Assembly: GCF_001202035.1 (NCBI RefSeq)
Contig: NZ_LGHT01000044.1
Location: 310,001-374,000 of the forward strand
Length of the DNA stretch: 64,000 nt
DNA from: Pseudorhodobacter wandonensis
Lineage (GTDB): Bacteria; Pseudomonadota; Alphaproteobacteria; Rhodobacterales; Rhodobacteraceae
Direction: 5' to 3'
In this document: in pieces, positions 28,286 through 36,171 of the stretch
How the letters are laid out: every line of letters starts with the position of its first letter
Position numbering within the stretch: the stretch's first letter is position 1
The notes under the pieces: generated by a model
What the model was told of the DNA's origin: nothing
The model's input: only the letters and a program-made list of their open reading frames with translations
Databases searched by the model: none
Position numbers and translations under genes: made by a program

Positions 28286-29821
28286 ATGTCTTCGATTCTT
28301 ACTAACAATAGCGCAATGGTAGCCTTGCAGACACTGAAAGGCATCAACAAGAATATGAGCCAGATCCAGAATGAGATCTCGACTGGCCAATCTGTTTCCA
28401 GCGCCAAGGATAACGCTGCCGTTTGGGCGATTTCGAAAGTGATGGAAAGCGACGTAAAGGGGTTCTCGGGTATTTCCGATAGCTTGTCGCTGGGGTCTTC
28501 CACGATCTCTGTTGCACGCCAGGCCGCTGAAACAACGACCGATCTTTTGACCGAGATCAAGGGGAAAATCGTTGCAGCACAAGAAGGTAACGTTGACCGT
28601 GAAAAGATTCAGGCTGATATTACTGCATTGTCGGCGCAGATCAAATCGGTAACGGGGGCTGCCCAATTCAACGGTTTGAATATGGTCAGCGGTACAGATG
28701 ATGTCACGATTCTGTCGTCCTTGGACCGTTCGGGCGATGGTAGCGTTGCCGCGTCGCAAATCAGTGTAAACCGGATGGATCTTACGACCAGCGCGGGTAA
28801 AGTTGGCACGACCGCAGCGGCCACTATTAACTATGGCTCGATTGCCGCCCCCGCAGCCTCGCCGACACCGGCAATTACGGGAACGACCACAGCAGCAGCA
28901 GGCAAATCTGCGGTCATTACCGTTGCGGCCGCGACAGCAACCGGCAACAACTATTCGCTGAACGTCAACGGCACGTCGATCAACTATACGACTGATGGCA
29001 TCGTCACGAACACGGCGATGGCAGACAACTTTGCAGGCCAGATCAACGCATTGGGGCTGGAAGGCATTACCGCTTCGGCGGCAACCGGCACGCTTACGAT
29101 TTTCAATGCCAATGCATTTGAAGGCATGGACGTGACAACCGGCGGCACCCAGCTGACAAACACCAACAGGAACGGTTTTGCCTATAACGCCACGACCAAT
29201 AGCAAGGTCGAGCAGCGCGCAGAAACCATCGACTTTTCCGCTACGGCTGTTCCGGTCAATGGTAACAGCTTTACGGTTGGCATTGCTGGCAAAACGTATT
29301 CGTATACGTCCGGCAAGGGCGAAACCATGGAGGATGTGGCGCGCGGCCTGAAAACGGCCATCGATTCCGAAGCGGTTACCGGGCTTACTACGAAAGTTCA
29401 GCAGAACTCGACAACAGGTGCATGGTCATTGGCGGTCGATGATGCAACGGGCGGTCGTGCGCTGAGCCTTACTGTAACCTCTGGCGGCGAGGCATCGGGG
29501 GGGTTGTTCGGTCTGGATGCGATTGATGTGACAACGGAAGATGGCGCAAAGGCGGCTCTTTCAAACATCGAAACCATGATCAGCACCTCGATTGACGCGG
29601 CAGCTTCTTTCGGTTCGGCACAAAACCGGATTGATATTCAGTCTGACTTCATCAGCAATCTTTCGGATTCTTTGAAGTCGGGAATTGGTTCGATGGTTGA
29701 CGCTGATATGGAGGAAACATCGGCCCGCCTGCAGGCTTTGCAGGTGCAGCAGCAGCTGGGTGTTCAGGCTTTGTCGATTGCTAACCAGTCGCCACAGTCG
29801 ATCCTATCACTGTTCCGGTAA
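28286..29821 (+). CDS. fliC: Flagellin
   Basis: The filament protein, 511 residues. The conserved N-terminal D0/D1 region (about 1-150) starts MSSILTNNSAMVALQTL and includes the NEISTGQSVSSAKDNAA helix and GLNMVSG turn. The conserved C-terminal region (about 430-511) has AQNRIDIQSDFISNL and ends with LQVQQQLGVQALSIANQ and LLSLFR-like residues (here ILSLFR). The middle (about 160-420) is rich in threonine, alanine and glycine, with no cysteine seen, and forms the variable surface domains. At 511 residues it is longer than many alphaproteobacterial flagellins. It is upstream of flaF and flbT, its two dedicated regulators. Confidence 0.95.
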   Translation: MSSILTNNSAMVALQTLKGINKNMSQIQNEISTGQSVSSAKDNAAVWAISKVMESDVKGFSGISDSLSLGSSTISVARQAAETTTDLLTEIKGKIVAAQEGNVDREKIQADITALSAQIKSVTGAAQFNGLNMVSGTDDVTILSSLDRSGDGSVAASQISVNRMDLTTSAGKVGTTAAATINYGSIAAPAASPTPAITGTTTAAAGKSAVITVAAATATGNNYSLNVNGTSINYTTDGIVTNTAMADNFAGQINALGLEGITASAATGTLTIFNANAFEGMDVTTGGTQLTNTNRNGFAYNATTNSKVEQRAETIDFSATAVPVNGNSFTVGIAGKTYSYTSGKGETMEDVARGLKTAIDSEAVTGLTTKVQQNSTTGAWSLAVDDATGGRALSLTVTSGGEASGGLFGLDAIDVTTEDGAKAALSNIETMISTSIDAAASFGSAQNRIDIQSDFISNLSDSLKSGIGSMVDADMEETSARLQALQVQQQLGVQALSIANQSPQSILSLFR

Positions 29822-29830
29822 TAGCAGTTC

Positions 29831-29864
29831 CGGTCGGGGCACAGAGAATTTTGTACCCCGACCG
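29831..29864 (+). other. Stem-loop between fliC and flaF
   Basis: CGGTCGGGG (29831-29839) pairs with CCCCGACCG (29856-29864). The helix can be extended by ACA/TGT past one mismatch. There is no T run, so this is more likely an RNA-stability element at the end of fliC mRNA or a weak attenuator than a full terminator. It starts nine bases after the fliC stop. Confidence 0.7.
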
Positions 29865-29903
29865 CTTCGCTGATTTCCCCCAATTCCCGGAAGGATACCC
29901 GCT

Positions 29904-30284
29904 ATGAATATGATGAATACCCTTGCGCGTGATGCCTATGCGCGCCCCGATGCCCCTGCCCGAAATGCAAGGGCCGTTGAATACGAATTATTTGTGCGCA
30001 TGACTCGCGCCTTGTCGGCCGCATGGGCGCAGCGCAAACAGAACCATTCGGCCCTTGTCACAGCGCTTTATGACAATGGGAAAATGTGGCGCACATTGGC
30101 CGTTGACGTTGCCGATATTGGGAATGAACTTCCATCGGCGCTTCGGGCGCAGTTGTTCTATCTTTATGAATTTACAACAGAACATAGCCGCAAGGTGTTG
30201 GACGGAACGGCAAGCGCAGAGGTTTTGGTGGAAATCAATACGGCTGTTATGCGCGGGCTTCGCGGTGGCGGGGCAAGCGTATGA
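29904..30284 (+). CDS. flaF: Flagellar biosynthesis regulator FlaF
   Basis: FlaF (126 residues) is an alphaproteobacterial protein that promotes flagellin translation or secretion, in contrast to the repressor FlbT. The sequence has the family features AYARPDAPARNARAVEYELF and NGKMWRTLAVDVADIGNELP shortened here to their cores, and is helical throughout. GGAAGGA before the ATG is a strong ribosome-binding site. Its stop and the flbT start overlap by four bases (ATGA), so the antagonistic pair is made in a fixed ratio. Confidence 0.92.
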   Translation: MNMMNTLARDAYARPDAPARNARAVEYELFVRMTRALSAAWAQRKQNHSALVTALYDNGKMWRTLAVDVADIGNELPSALRAQLFYLYEFTTEHSRKVLDGTASAEVLVEINTAVMRGLRGGGASV

Positions 30285-30685
30285 CAGGGCTTGTCCTTAA
30301 GCTGGGGCCACATGAGCGGGTGCTTATTAACGGTGCGGTGATTGAAAATGGAGATCGCCGGTCAAAGCTGGCGATCATGACACCAAATGCGAATATTCTG
30401 AGGTTGCGCGATGCGATTCACCCCGAAGAGGTGACCACGCCGGTGCGGAGGGTTTGCTATATCGCGCAATTGGTGCTTTCGGGCGATGCAGTGCCAGAAC
30501 AGGCGAGGCTACAGCTACTGCGCGGAATCGAGCAATTGAGCCAGATTCTTACTGACCATGATAGTCGTTTGCAGTTAAACCAAGCGACGGCGAGTGTTTT
30601 GGAGAACAACCATTATCAAGCCCTAAAGGCACTGCGTAGTTTGTTGCCGCGTGAAGAGCGTTTGTTCGCCGCTTGCCCGTCATGA
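30281..30685 (+). CDS. flbT: Flagellin translation regulator FlbT
   Basis: FlbT (134 residues) binds the 5' untranslated region of flagellin mRNA and destabilises it when assembly is blocked, as shown in Caulobacter. The family features are GLVLKLGPHERVLINGAVIENGD, split here as LKLGPHERVLINGAV and IENGDRR, and the middle CYIAQLVLSGD. It overlaps flaF and the DUF1217 gene by four bases each. The 28064-28285 leader of fliC would be the natural target. Confidence 0.92.
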   Translation: MTGLVLKLGPHERVLINGAVIENGDRRSKLAIMTPNANILRLRDAIHPEEVTTPVRRVCYIAQLVLSGDAVPEQARLQLLRGIEQLSQILTDHDSRLQLNQATASVLENNHYQALKALRSLLPREERLFAACPS

Positions 30686-31479
30686 GTTTTACTCCGATCG
30701 TGCCGTTTAGTGGCTATTCCGGGTGGGCATTCCTGAAAAGGACAATGCCTGCCCAGCAAGAAGCCTTTAAGAAATCAGCAGAATTGGTGCGGGATGAGGA
30801 TTATTTCCGCGCCAATATCGGGTCAATCAATAGTGCTGAAGAGTTGGTTTCGGACCGGCGGCTTCTGTCGGTGGCGCTTGGTGCCTATGGTTTGGATGAC
30901 GACATCGACAACCGGTTCTTTATCAAGAAGGTTCTGGAGGAGGGGGCAATAGACAGTGCCTCGCTGGCGAACAAGCTGTCGGACAAACAATACCTTGCGT
31001 TTTCAAAGGCTTTTGGGTTTGGCGATTACTCGGTTCCGCGCAACAAGCTTTCTGATTTCGCGGACAAAACACTAGAGTCCTATCGCACGCGGCAGTTTGA
31101 GACCGCTGTGGGTGATCAAGACGAAAATCTGCGCCTTGGCTTGAATGCGGAACGTGAACTGGCGACTCTATCGGCGCGAAGCATTAGCAATGATGCCAAG
31201 TGGTATACAGTTATGGGAAGTGAGCCTTTGCGCAGCGTTTTTGAGGGTGCCTTGGGACTGCCGAGCAGCTTTTCTTCGCTGGATATTGATGTGCAGTTAT
31301 CGACTTTCAAAGAAAAGGCCAACAAAGTCTTTGGAAGCGATGAAGTCTCGCAGTTCAGCGATCCTGATAAGATCGAGGGCCTCGTCCGCAAGTTTTTGTT
31401 GCGGGCAGAAGCTTTGGCCAGCTTTTCGTCGACTTCGCCAGCCTCAATCGCGCTTTCCTTACTGCAAAATGCGGGCTGA
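30682..31479 (+). CDS. DUF1217 protein of the flagellar cluster
   Basis: A 265-residue protein of the DUF1217 family, conserved in alphaproteobacterial flagellar clusters but without an assigned role. It is mostly helical; sequence such as LGAYGLDDDIDNRFFIKKVLEEG (shown in part as LGAYGLDDDIDN) and LGLPSSFSSLDIDVQ is typical of the family, which has internal repeat-like helical segments. It lacks a signal peptide, and the N-terminus resembles no export signal that I can define. The start is the ATG at 30682, overlapping flbT in ATGA. Co-translation with flbT and the position before fliI suggest a role in export or filament assembly. Confidence 0.78.
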   Translation: MSFTPIVPFSGYSGWAFLKRTMPAQQEAFKKSAELVRDEDYFRANIGSINSAEELVSDRRLLSVALGAYGLDDDIDNRFFIKKVLEEGAIDSASLANKLSDKQYLAFSKAFGFGDYSVPRNKLSDFADKTLESYRTRQFETAVGDQDENLRLGLNAERELATLSARSISNDAKWYTVMGSEPLRSVFEGALGLPSSFSSLDIDVQLSTFKEKANKVFGSDEVSQFSDPDKIEGLVRKFLLRAEALASFSSTSPASIALSLLQNAG

Positions 31480-31496
31480 AACGCGTTGGCAAATCT

Positions 31497-32813
31497 TTAT
31501 TTTGCCAGCGCAAGGCAGGCTTCTAAACGCTTAAAGCTATTTCCAATGCCCGCCGTACCATCTTCGGCAAGAAAGCCGTCGAGGGCTGCCCATACCTTGA
31601 TTGCTGCGTCTACAAGTGGGTCTGAGCCACTTGCATAAAGCCCTGCCTGGATCATCATTTCGGCGCGCTCATATGCGCCAAGCAATTGGCGCGCTTCGGT
31701 TATGAGCGCATTTTCTGCTGTGGTTGCGGCATCGGGCAAACTGCGCGATACGGAACGTAGAAGATTTATCGCAGGAAATCGGCCACGCTCGGCGATGGCG
31801 CGATCCATCACTACATGGCCGTCAAGCACACCACGCAGAATGTCTGCAACGGGTTCATCCATGTCAGAACCGGCGACGAGCACGGTAAAAACAGCTGTAA
31901 TATCGCCGCTACCGTCGGCGCCGGGCCCAGCACGTTCGGCTAATGACATGATGGTATGCGAGGTGGAGGGAGGGAAGCCACGCAAGCTCCCCTGCTCACC
32001 CGCGGCAAGTGCTACCTCTCGGTGCGCTTCGGCAAATCGCGTAATGCTGTCAGCCAACAAGAGTACGTGCAGGCCTTGATCGCGAAAGTGCTCTGCCACG
32101 GCCATGGCTGTCCACATGCAGCGGCGACGCACCAAGGGCGATTGGTCAGATGTTGCAGTTACGACCACGGCGCGTGCCATGCCCTGCGGGCCCAAGACCC
32201 GTTCGGTAAACTCTCGCAATTCCCGACCACGTTCGCCAACAAGGGCGATGACAACCACGTCAGCAGCCACGCCGCGTGCAAATTTTCCCAACAATGATGA
32301 CTTGCCCACACCGGAGCCTGCAAAGAGGCCAATGCGCTGACCACGGACCAATGGCAGAAGCGTGTTGAACACGGCGGTTCCTGTTTCGAGCCGCTCACCC
32401 AAGGCGCGCCTTTCGGCGGGTGGGGGCGGCGCTGCGCGCAGTGCTTTGGCCGTTGGCCCGGGTAAAAGTGGGTGGCCATCGATGGGCTGACCGAAGGGAT
32501 CGATGATTCGCCCAATCCAGCTGTTGTCTGGCGAGATTTCTGCGCGACCGGCCATTTCTACGGAATCGTTGATTGCCAAACCATCGCTCGACCCATCGGG
32601 CAAAATGGTTGTCCCGTCTTTTGACAGCCTCAGCACCTCGCCCCCGATTGTCGCGGATTTACCATGGATCGTGACGCGGTCACCAAGGCTAAGCCCTTGA
32701 GAAAGGCCGGAAACACGCAGCGTTCCGCCGGTCAGTTCAGCGATACGACCAAAACGTTTGGTCAACGGGATCTGCGAAACACGGGCGCGCAGGCTATCAA
32801 AAATTTCGGACAT
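31497..32813 (-). CDS. fliI: Flagellum-specific ATPase FliI
   Basis: FliI energises or unfolds substrates for the flagellar type III export gate. The 438-residue protein is an F1-beta-like ATPase with Walker A GSGVGKSS at residues 166-173, the GERGRELREF switch region, and a Walker B strand ending LLLADSITRFAEAHRE. The start at 32813 was chosen because the longer open frame runs backward through the divergent flgB. It is alone on the minus strand among plus-strand flagellar genes. Its usual partners fliH and fliJ are not in the window. Confidence 0.93.
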   Translation of the reverse strand: MSEIFDSLRARVSQIPLTKRFGRIAELTGGTLRVSGLSQGLSLGDRVTIHGKSATIGGEVLRLSKDGTTILPDGSSDGLAINDSVEMAGRAEISPDNSWIGRIIDPFGQPIDGHPLLPGPTAKALRAAPPPPAERRALGERLETGTAVFNTLLPLVRGQRIGLFAGSGVGKSSLLGKFARGVAADVVVIALVGERGRELREFTERVLGPQGMARAVVVTATSDQSPLVRRRCMWTAMAVAEHFRDQGLHVLLLADSITRFAEAHREVALAAGEQGSLRGFPPSTSHTIMSLAERAGPGADGSGDITAVFTVLVAGSDMDEPVADILRGVLDGHVVMDRAIAERGRFPAINLLRSVSRSLPDAATTAENALITEARQLLGAYERAEMMIQAGLYASGSDPLVDAAIKVWAALDGFLAEDGTAGIGNSFKRLEACLALAK

Positions 32814-32859
32814 TCGGTTCCCTTTCTGTTCACGCTTACTCTTTCTAAAGGAATCACCG

Positions 32860-32874
32860 TTAAGCCTTAGTGAA
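32860..32874. promoter_or_regulatory. Possible CtrA-like site between fliI and flgB
   Basis: TTAA-GCCTTAG-TGAA lies 24 bases before flgB and 47 bases before fliI. It has seven of the eight bases of TTAA-N7-TTAA with correct spacing. It could serve both divergent genes, but is close to flgB for an activator site. Confidence 0.4.
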
Positions 32875-32897
32875 CTGTCCTCGAGGGAGAAGCCCCG

Positions 32898-33281
32898 ATG
32901 TTCGAAAAACTGGAAATTATCAGAATGGCGCAAGCTTTGGCGACCCACGCAGGAACGCGTATGGGCGCCATCGCACAGAATGTGGCGCATGCTGACAGCC
33001 CTGGCTATAAGGCCCGAGATCTGCCGGATTTTGCGACGACATATGCAGATCAATATGACGAAAACCTGCGTATTACGCGGGCCGGTCACCTTGGCGCAGC
33101 TGGCGCGGCACCGCTAGAGGCCGTTGTTCAGCGTGGCGGCGATGCACCCAATGGCAACTCGGTTTCGCTGGAAGCAGAAATGGTGAAGGCCGCAGAAGTG
33201 CGCCAACAACATGATATGGCGCTTTCCATTTACCGCAGCTCGGCTGACATGGTGAAATTGGCACTTGGGCGGGGGCGGTAA
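32898..33281 (+). CDS. flgB: Flagellar basal-body rod protein FlgB
   Basis: A proximal rod subunit, 127 residues. The rod-protein motif NVAHADSPGYKARDL (about residues 28-42) is the conserved N-terminal signature, and the C-terminal amphipathic helix runs from VSLEAEMVKAAEVRQQHDM, given here in part, to the end. It starts the flgB-flgC-fliE-fliQ-flgF-flgG-flgA-flgH-fliL operon, with three bases before flgC. It carries no cleavable signal, as expected for a type III export substrate. Confidence 0.93.
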   Translation: MFEKLEIIRMAQALATHAGTRMGAIAQNVAHADSPGYKARDLPDFATTYADQYDENLRITRAGHLGAAGAAPLEAVVQRGGDAPNGNSVSLEAEMVKAAEVRQQHDMALSIYRSSADMVKLALGRGR

Positions 33282-33284
33282 GCG

Positions 33285-33662
33285 ATGACCGACCTGATCA
33301 AAAGCCTCGCTATCGCGGCCTCTGGAATGGAGGCGCAAGCGCAGCGACTGCAGCATGTATCCGAAAATATCGCGAACGTAGATACCCCCGGATATCACCG
33401 CAAAACCATCAGCTTTCGGGATGCTGTTGATGGCGGCGTGACCCCCGGTCCTGTGCGACTTGACCGCAGCGAGTTGACTCAAATCTATGATCCCGGCCAC
33501 CCGCTGGCAGATGAATCCGGTCACTACGACGGCTCGAATGTCGATCTGGTGATCGAAATTGCTGACGCGCGCGAAGCGCAGCGTAGCTATGAGGCGAACC
33601 TCAGACTCTTTGATCAGGCGCGTCAAATGACGCAGAGCCTGTTCGAAATTTTGCGCAGATAA
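33285..33662 (+). CDS. flgC: Flagellar basal-body rod protein FlgC
   Basis: A second proximal rod subunit, 125 residues. It has the rod signature SENIANVDTPGYHRKTISF (about 30-48) and a C-terminal helix ending QMTQSLFEILRR. The region ESGHYDGSNVDLVIEIADAREAQRSYEANL, seen here as GHYDGSNVDLVIE and AREAQRSYEANL, is diagnostic for FlgC. Its stop lies 12 bases before fliE, with AAGGAG in between. Confidence 0.94.
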   Translation: MTDLIKSLAIAASGMEAQAQRLQHVSENIANVDTPGYHRKTISFRDAVDGGVTPGPVRLDRSELTQIYDPGHPLADESGHYDGSNVDLVIEIADAREAQRSYEANLRLFDQARQMTQSLFEILRR

Positions 33663-33674
33663 AGGAGATCCAGA

Positions 33675-33965
33675 ATGGATATTAGAACGTCGATTGCCGC
33701 CCAAACTTACGCGCAGGCCCGTCAGGCTGCGGCTCCTGAGCCCAAGTCTGACGATGCTGCGGCAGGGTTTTCAAAACTTGCCGAAAGCTTTGCCAATACT
33801 TTGGCGGCGGGTGAGGCCACGGCCAAGGCCGCGATGGTGGGGGATGCGGATCCGCATGCATTGGTTCAGGCCCTTTCTGCCTCGGAAACCGCGATCGAGA
33901 CGGTGGTGACTGTGCGTGACAAGGTTGTCGAGGCCTATCAGGAAATTCTGAGGATGCCCGTATGA
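33675..33965 (+). CDS. fliE: Hook-basal body junction protein FliE
   Basis: FliE joins the MS ring to the rod. The 96-residue protein is helical, with a variable, alanine-rich N-terminal half and the conserved C-terminal region with TAIETVVTVRDKVVEAYQEILRMPV, quoted here as VVTVRDKVVEAYQEILRM. It follows flgC after a good ribosome-binding site and overlaps fliQ by four bases. The order flgB-flgC-fliE is conserved in most bacteria. Confidence 0.92.
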   Translation: MDIRTSIAAQTYAQARQAAAPEPKSDDAAAGFSKLAESFANTLAAGEATAKAAMVGDADPHALVQALSASETAIETVVTVRDKVVEAYQEILRMPV

Positions 33966-34231
33966 GCGAGAGCCTGATCTTTGATACCCTGAGGCAGGCG
34001 CTCTGGATCGCAGTGATGATTTCGGCGCCGCTGCTGACGGTTGCCTTGATTGCGGGTGTGACTGTTGGCCTGTTTCAGGCCCTCACCTCGGTGCAGGAAA
34101 TGACTTTGACCTTTGTTCCGAAAGTCGGGGCAATGCTGATCGTTTTTTGGGTCTTGATGAGCTATATGACATCGACCCTGCTGAGTTTCTTTACCGACCG
34201 CATAATTCCTTTGATCGCAGGGGGGCAATGA
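33962..34231 (+). CDS. fliQ: Flagellar type III export gate protein FliQ
   Basis: FliQ, 89 residues with two membrane helices (about 15-38 and 52-76), is part of the FliPQR export gate. The conserved stretch ALTSVQEMTLTFVPK lies between the helices. It overlaps fliE at the start and flgF at the stop by four bases each. The other gate proteins, FliP, FliR, FlhA and FlhB, are not encoded in this window; scattered fliQ placement within basal-body operons is common in Rhodobacterales. Confidence 0.93.
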   Translation: MSESLIFDTLRQALWIAVMISAPLLTVALIAGVTVGLFQALTSVQEMTLTFVPKVGAMLIVFWVLMSYMTSTLLSFFTDRIIPLIAGGQ

Positions 34232-34941
34232 TGGAAGGCGGAATCTACACAGCCTTGACGCGCCAATCGGGCCTGATGCGCGAAATGCAGGTGGTGGCTC
34301 ATAATATCGCGAATATCTCGACCACCGGATTTCGGCGCGAGGGGGTAATTTTTTCCGAGTATGTTCAACGTGTTGAAGATGGTCCATCGCTTTCGATGGC
34401 GACAGGCGACACGCGGCATATGGATTTGCGCCAGGCGGGTTTGACCCAGACTGGCGGCACGTTTGATTTTGCCATTCAAGGTGAAGGATTTTTCTTGGTT
34501 GAGACGCCGCAAGGCCAAGCCCTGACCCGCGCAGGCGGTTTTACACCGAATGCTGAAGGCGAACTTGTGAACGCTGATGGCTACCGTCTGCTTGATGCAG
34601 GCGGCGCACCGGTTTTCGTGCCGCCGGACGTAAGTGGCATCGCACTTTCTACAGACGGAACGCTTTCGGGGAATGGCCAGCCGATTGCGCAACTGGGTCT
34701 TTGGCAACCAGGGGATCCGCTGCAAATGACCCATGCGGGCGGCACGATATTTAACAGTAGCTCCGTGGTCCCGACAGAGGGCGCGACAATCCTTCAGGGC
34801 TTTTTAGAGGAGAGCAACGTCAATCCAATCTCGGAAATCGCGCGGATGATCGAAGTGCAGCGCGCCTATGAGATGGGGCAGGGCTTTCTTGAAAAAGAAG
34901 ATGAACGCATGCGCGGTCTTATCCAAACACTTGGCCGATAG
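34228..34941 (+). CDS. flgF: Flagellar proximal rod protein FlgF
   Basis: A rod protein of 237 residues paralogous to FlgG. It has the N-terminal rod motif AHNIANISTTGFRREGVIF (about 26-44), an inserted flagellar-basal-body domain with DFAIQGEGFFLVETPQG, and the C-terminal rod motif GFLEESNVNPISEIARMIEVQR, seen here as GFLEESNVNPI and IEVQRAYE. The start at 34228 is preferred because its ATGA overlaps the fliQ stop; the second ATG at 34231 would change only one residue. It precedes flgG by nine bases. Confidence 0.92.
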   Translation: MMEGGIYTALTRQSGLMREMQVVAHNIANISTTGFRREGVIFSEYVQRVEDGPSLSMATGDTRHMDLRQAGLTQTGGTFDFAIQGEGFFLVETPQGQALTRAGGFTPNAEGELVNADGYRLLDAGGAPVFVPPDVSGIALSTDGTLSGNGQPIAQLGLWQPGDPLQMTHAGGTIFNSSSVVPTEGATILQGFLEESNVNPISEIARMIEVQRAYEMGQGFLEKEDERMRGLIQTLGR

Positions 34942-34950
34942 GAGAATAAG

Positions 34951-35736
34951 ATGAAAGCACTGCAAATCGCGGCAAGCGGCATGGCTGCGCAGCAAATGCG
35001 GGTGGATGTTGTGTCCAACAATCTCGCGAATATGTCGACGACAGGCTATAATACGCGCCGCGCCGAGTTCGCCGATCTACATTACCAACAGCTTTCACGG
35101 CCGGGCACCGTCTCTGCCCAGAACGGGGCGATGCTGCCAACCGGGGTGCAGTTGGGGCTTGGTGTTCGGGCTTCTTCGGTTTCTGTCGTACTTGCGCAAG
35201 GGCCGCTGTCGGCAACGGGGGGTGATCTTGATGTCGCGATCGAGGGGAAGGGTTATCTTGAGGTGACCTTGCCATCCGGGGCAACGGCTTATACGCGCGA
35301 CGGGGGGCTGAAACGCACCGGTGATGGCCTGATTGTCAACGCTGACGGTTACCAAGTGAACCCCGGTATCACAATTCCCTCTGATGCAACCAGTGTATCG
35401 ATAAATGCGGATGGCGAAGTTTACGCTTATTTCAGCAATCAGGTGCTACCTCAGCTTTTGGGGCAGTTTTCGCTGACCGGTTTCACAAATGACAAAGGGC
35501 TGGAGGCGATGGGTTCCAACCTCTTCCTGGAGTCTCCGGCCTCGGGTCCACCTTTGCAGGGGACTGCAGGCCAAGCTGGTTTGGGGACTTTGCGCCAAGG
35601 GTATCTCGAGGAAAGCTCGGTAGATGCAGTCAGGGAGGTTACCGAGCTTATCAAGGCGCAGCGGGGGTATGAGCTGAATGCCAAGGTCATTACGGCTGCC
35701 GATCAGATGTTGTCGGCAACGACGCAGTTGCGCTGA
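34951..35736 (+). CDS. flgG: Flagellar distal rod protein FlgG
   Basis: The distal rod subunit, 261 residues, which makes up most of the rod. The N-terminal motif DVVSNNLANMSTTGYNTRRAEF (about 21-42; key residues NNLANMSTTGYN) and the motif GYLEESSVDAVREVTELI near the C-terminus are characteristic; its end QMLSATTQLR is typical. The central domain carries LDVAIEGKGYLEVTLPSG. GGAGAATAAG precedes the ATG. The stop and the flgA start share one base. Confidence 0.94.
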   Translation: MKALQIAASGMAAQQMRVDVVSNNLANMSTTGYNTRRAEFADLHYQQLSRPGTVSAQNGAMLPTGVQLGLGVRASSVSVVLAQGPLSATGGDLDVAIEGKGYLEVTLPSGATAYTRDGGLKRTGDGLIVNADGYQVNPGITIPSDATSVSINADGEVYAYFSNQVLPQLLGQFSLTGFTNDKGLEAMGSNLFLESPASGPPLQGTAGQAGLGTLRQGYLEESSVDAVREVTELIKAQRGYELNAKVITAADQMLSATTQLR

Positions 35737-36158
35737 TGCTAAAGATTGTCACCCTATTAGTACTTTGGGGCTCGCCGATGTTAGCCGAGAGCCTGACCGT
35801 CACGCGCGTCATTCGTGCGCAGACGCTGCTTACAGAAACAGATGTTACGGTGATCGGGGCGGCCATTCCAGGGGCGCTGATTGATCCGGTTGAGGCAGTC
35901 GGGCTTGAGGCGCGGGTGACACTTTACCCTGGCCGACCGATTCACAGAAATGATCTCGGGCCACCCGCATTGGTAGATCGCAACCAAATTGTCACCTTGG
36001 TTTATAATCTGGGTGGTCTGGAAATTACGACCGAAGGAAGGGCGCTGGATCGTGGCGGCCTAGGCGATGTTGTCGGTGTAATGAACTTGTCTTCCCGCAA
36101 AACAGTTACAGGGCAACTGGCCGAAGATGGTTTTGTTTATGTCGGGCCAAACCCTTAG
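35736..36158 (+). CDS. flgA: P-ring assembly chaperone FlgA
   Basis: A periplasmic protein of 140 residues with a signal peptide (1-18, ending MLA before ESL). FlgA assists formation of the P ring by FlgI. The SAF-like C-terminal domain holds EARVTLYPGRPIHRNDL and ends with the usual VTGQLAEDGFVYVGP-type stretch. The length is on the short side for FlgA because the N-terminal domain found in enteric proteins is missing, as in many alphaproteobacteria. flgI is not in the window. The gene starts at the last base of the flgG stop. Confidence 0.87.
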   Translation: MLKIVTLLVLWGSPMLAESLTVTRVIRAQTLLTETDVTVIGAAIPGALIDPVEAVGLEARVTLYPGRPIHRNDLGPPALVDRNQIVTLVYNLGGLEITTEGRALDRGGLGDVVGVMNLSSRKTVTGQLAEDGFVYVGPNP

Positions 36159-36171
36159 AGGATAAGAATTT

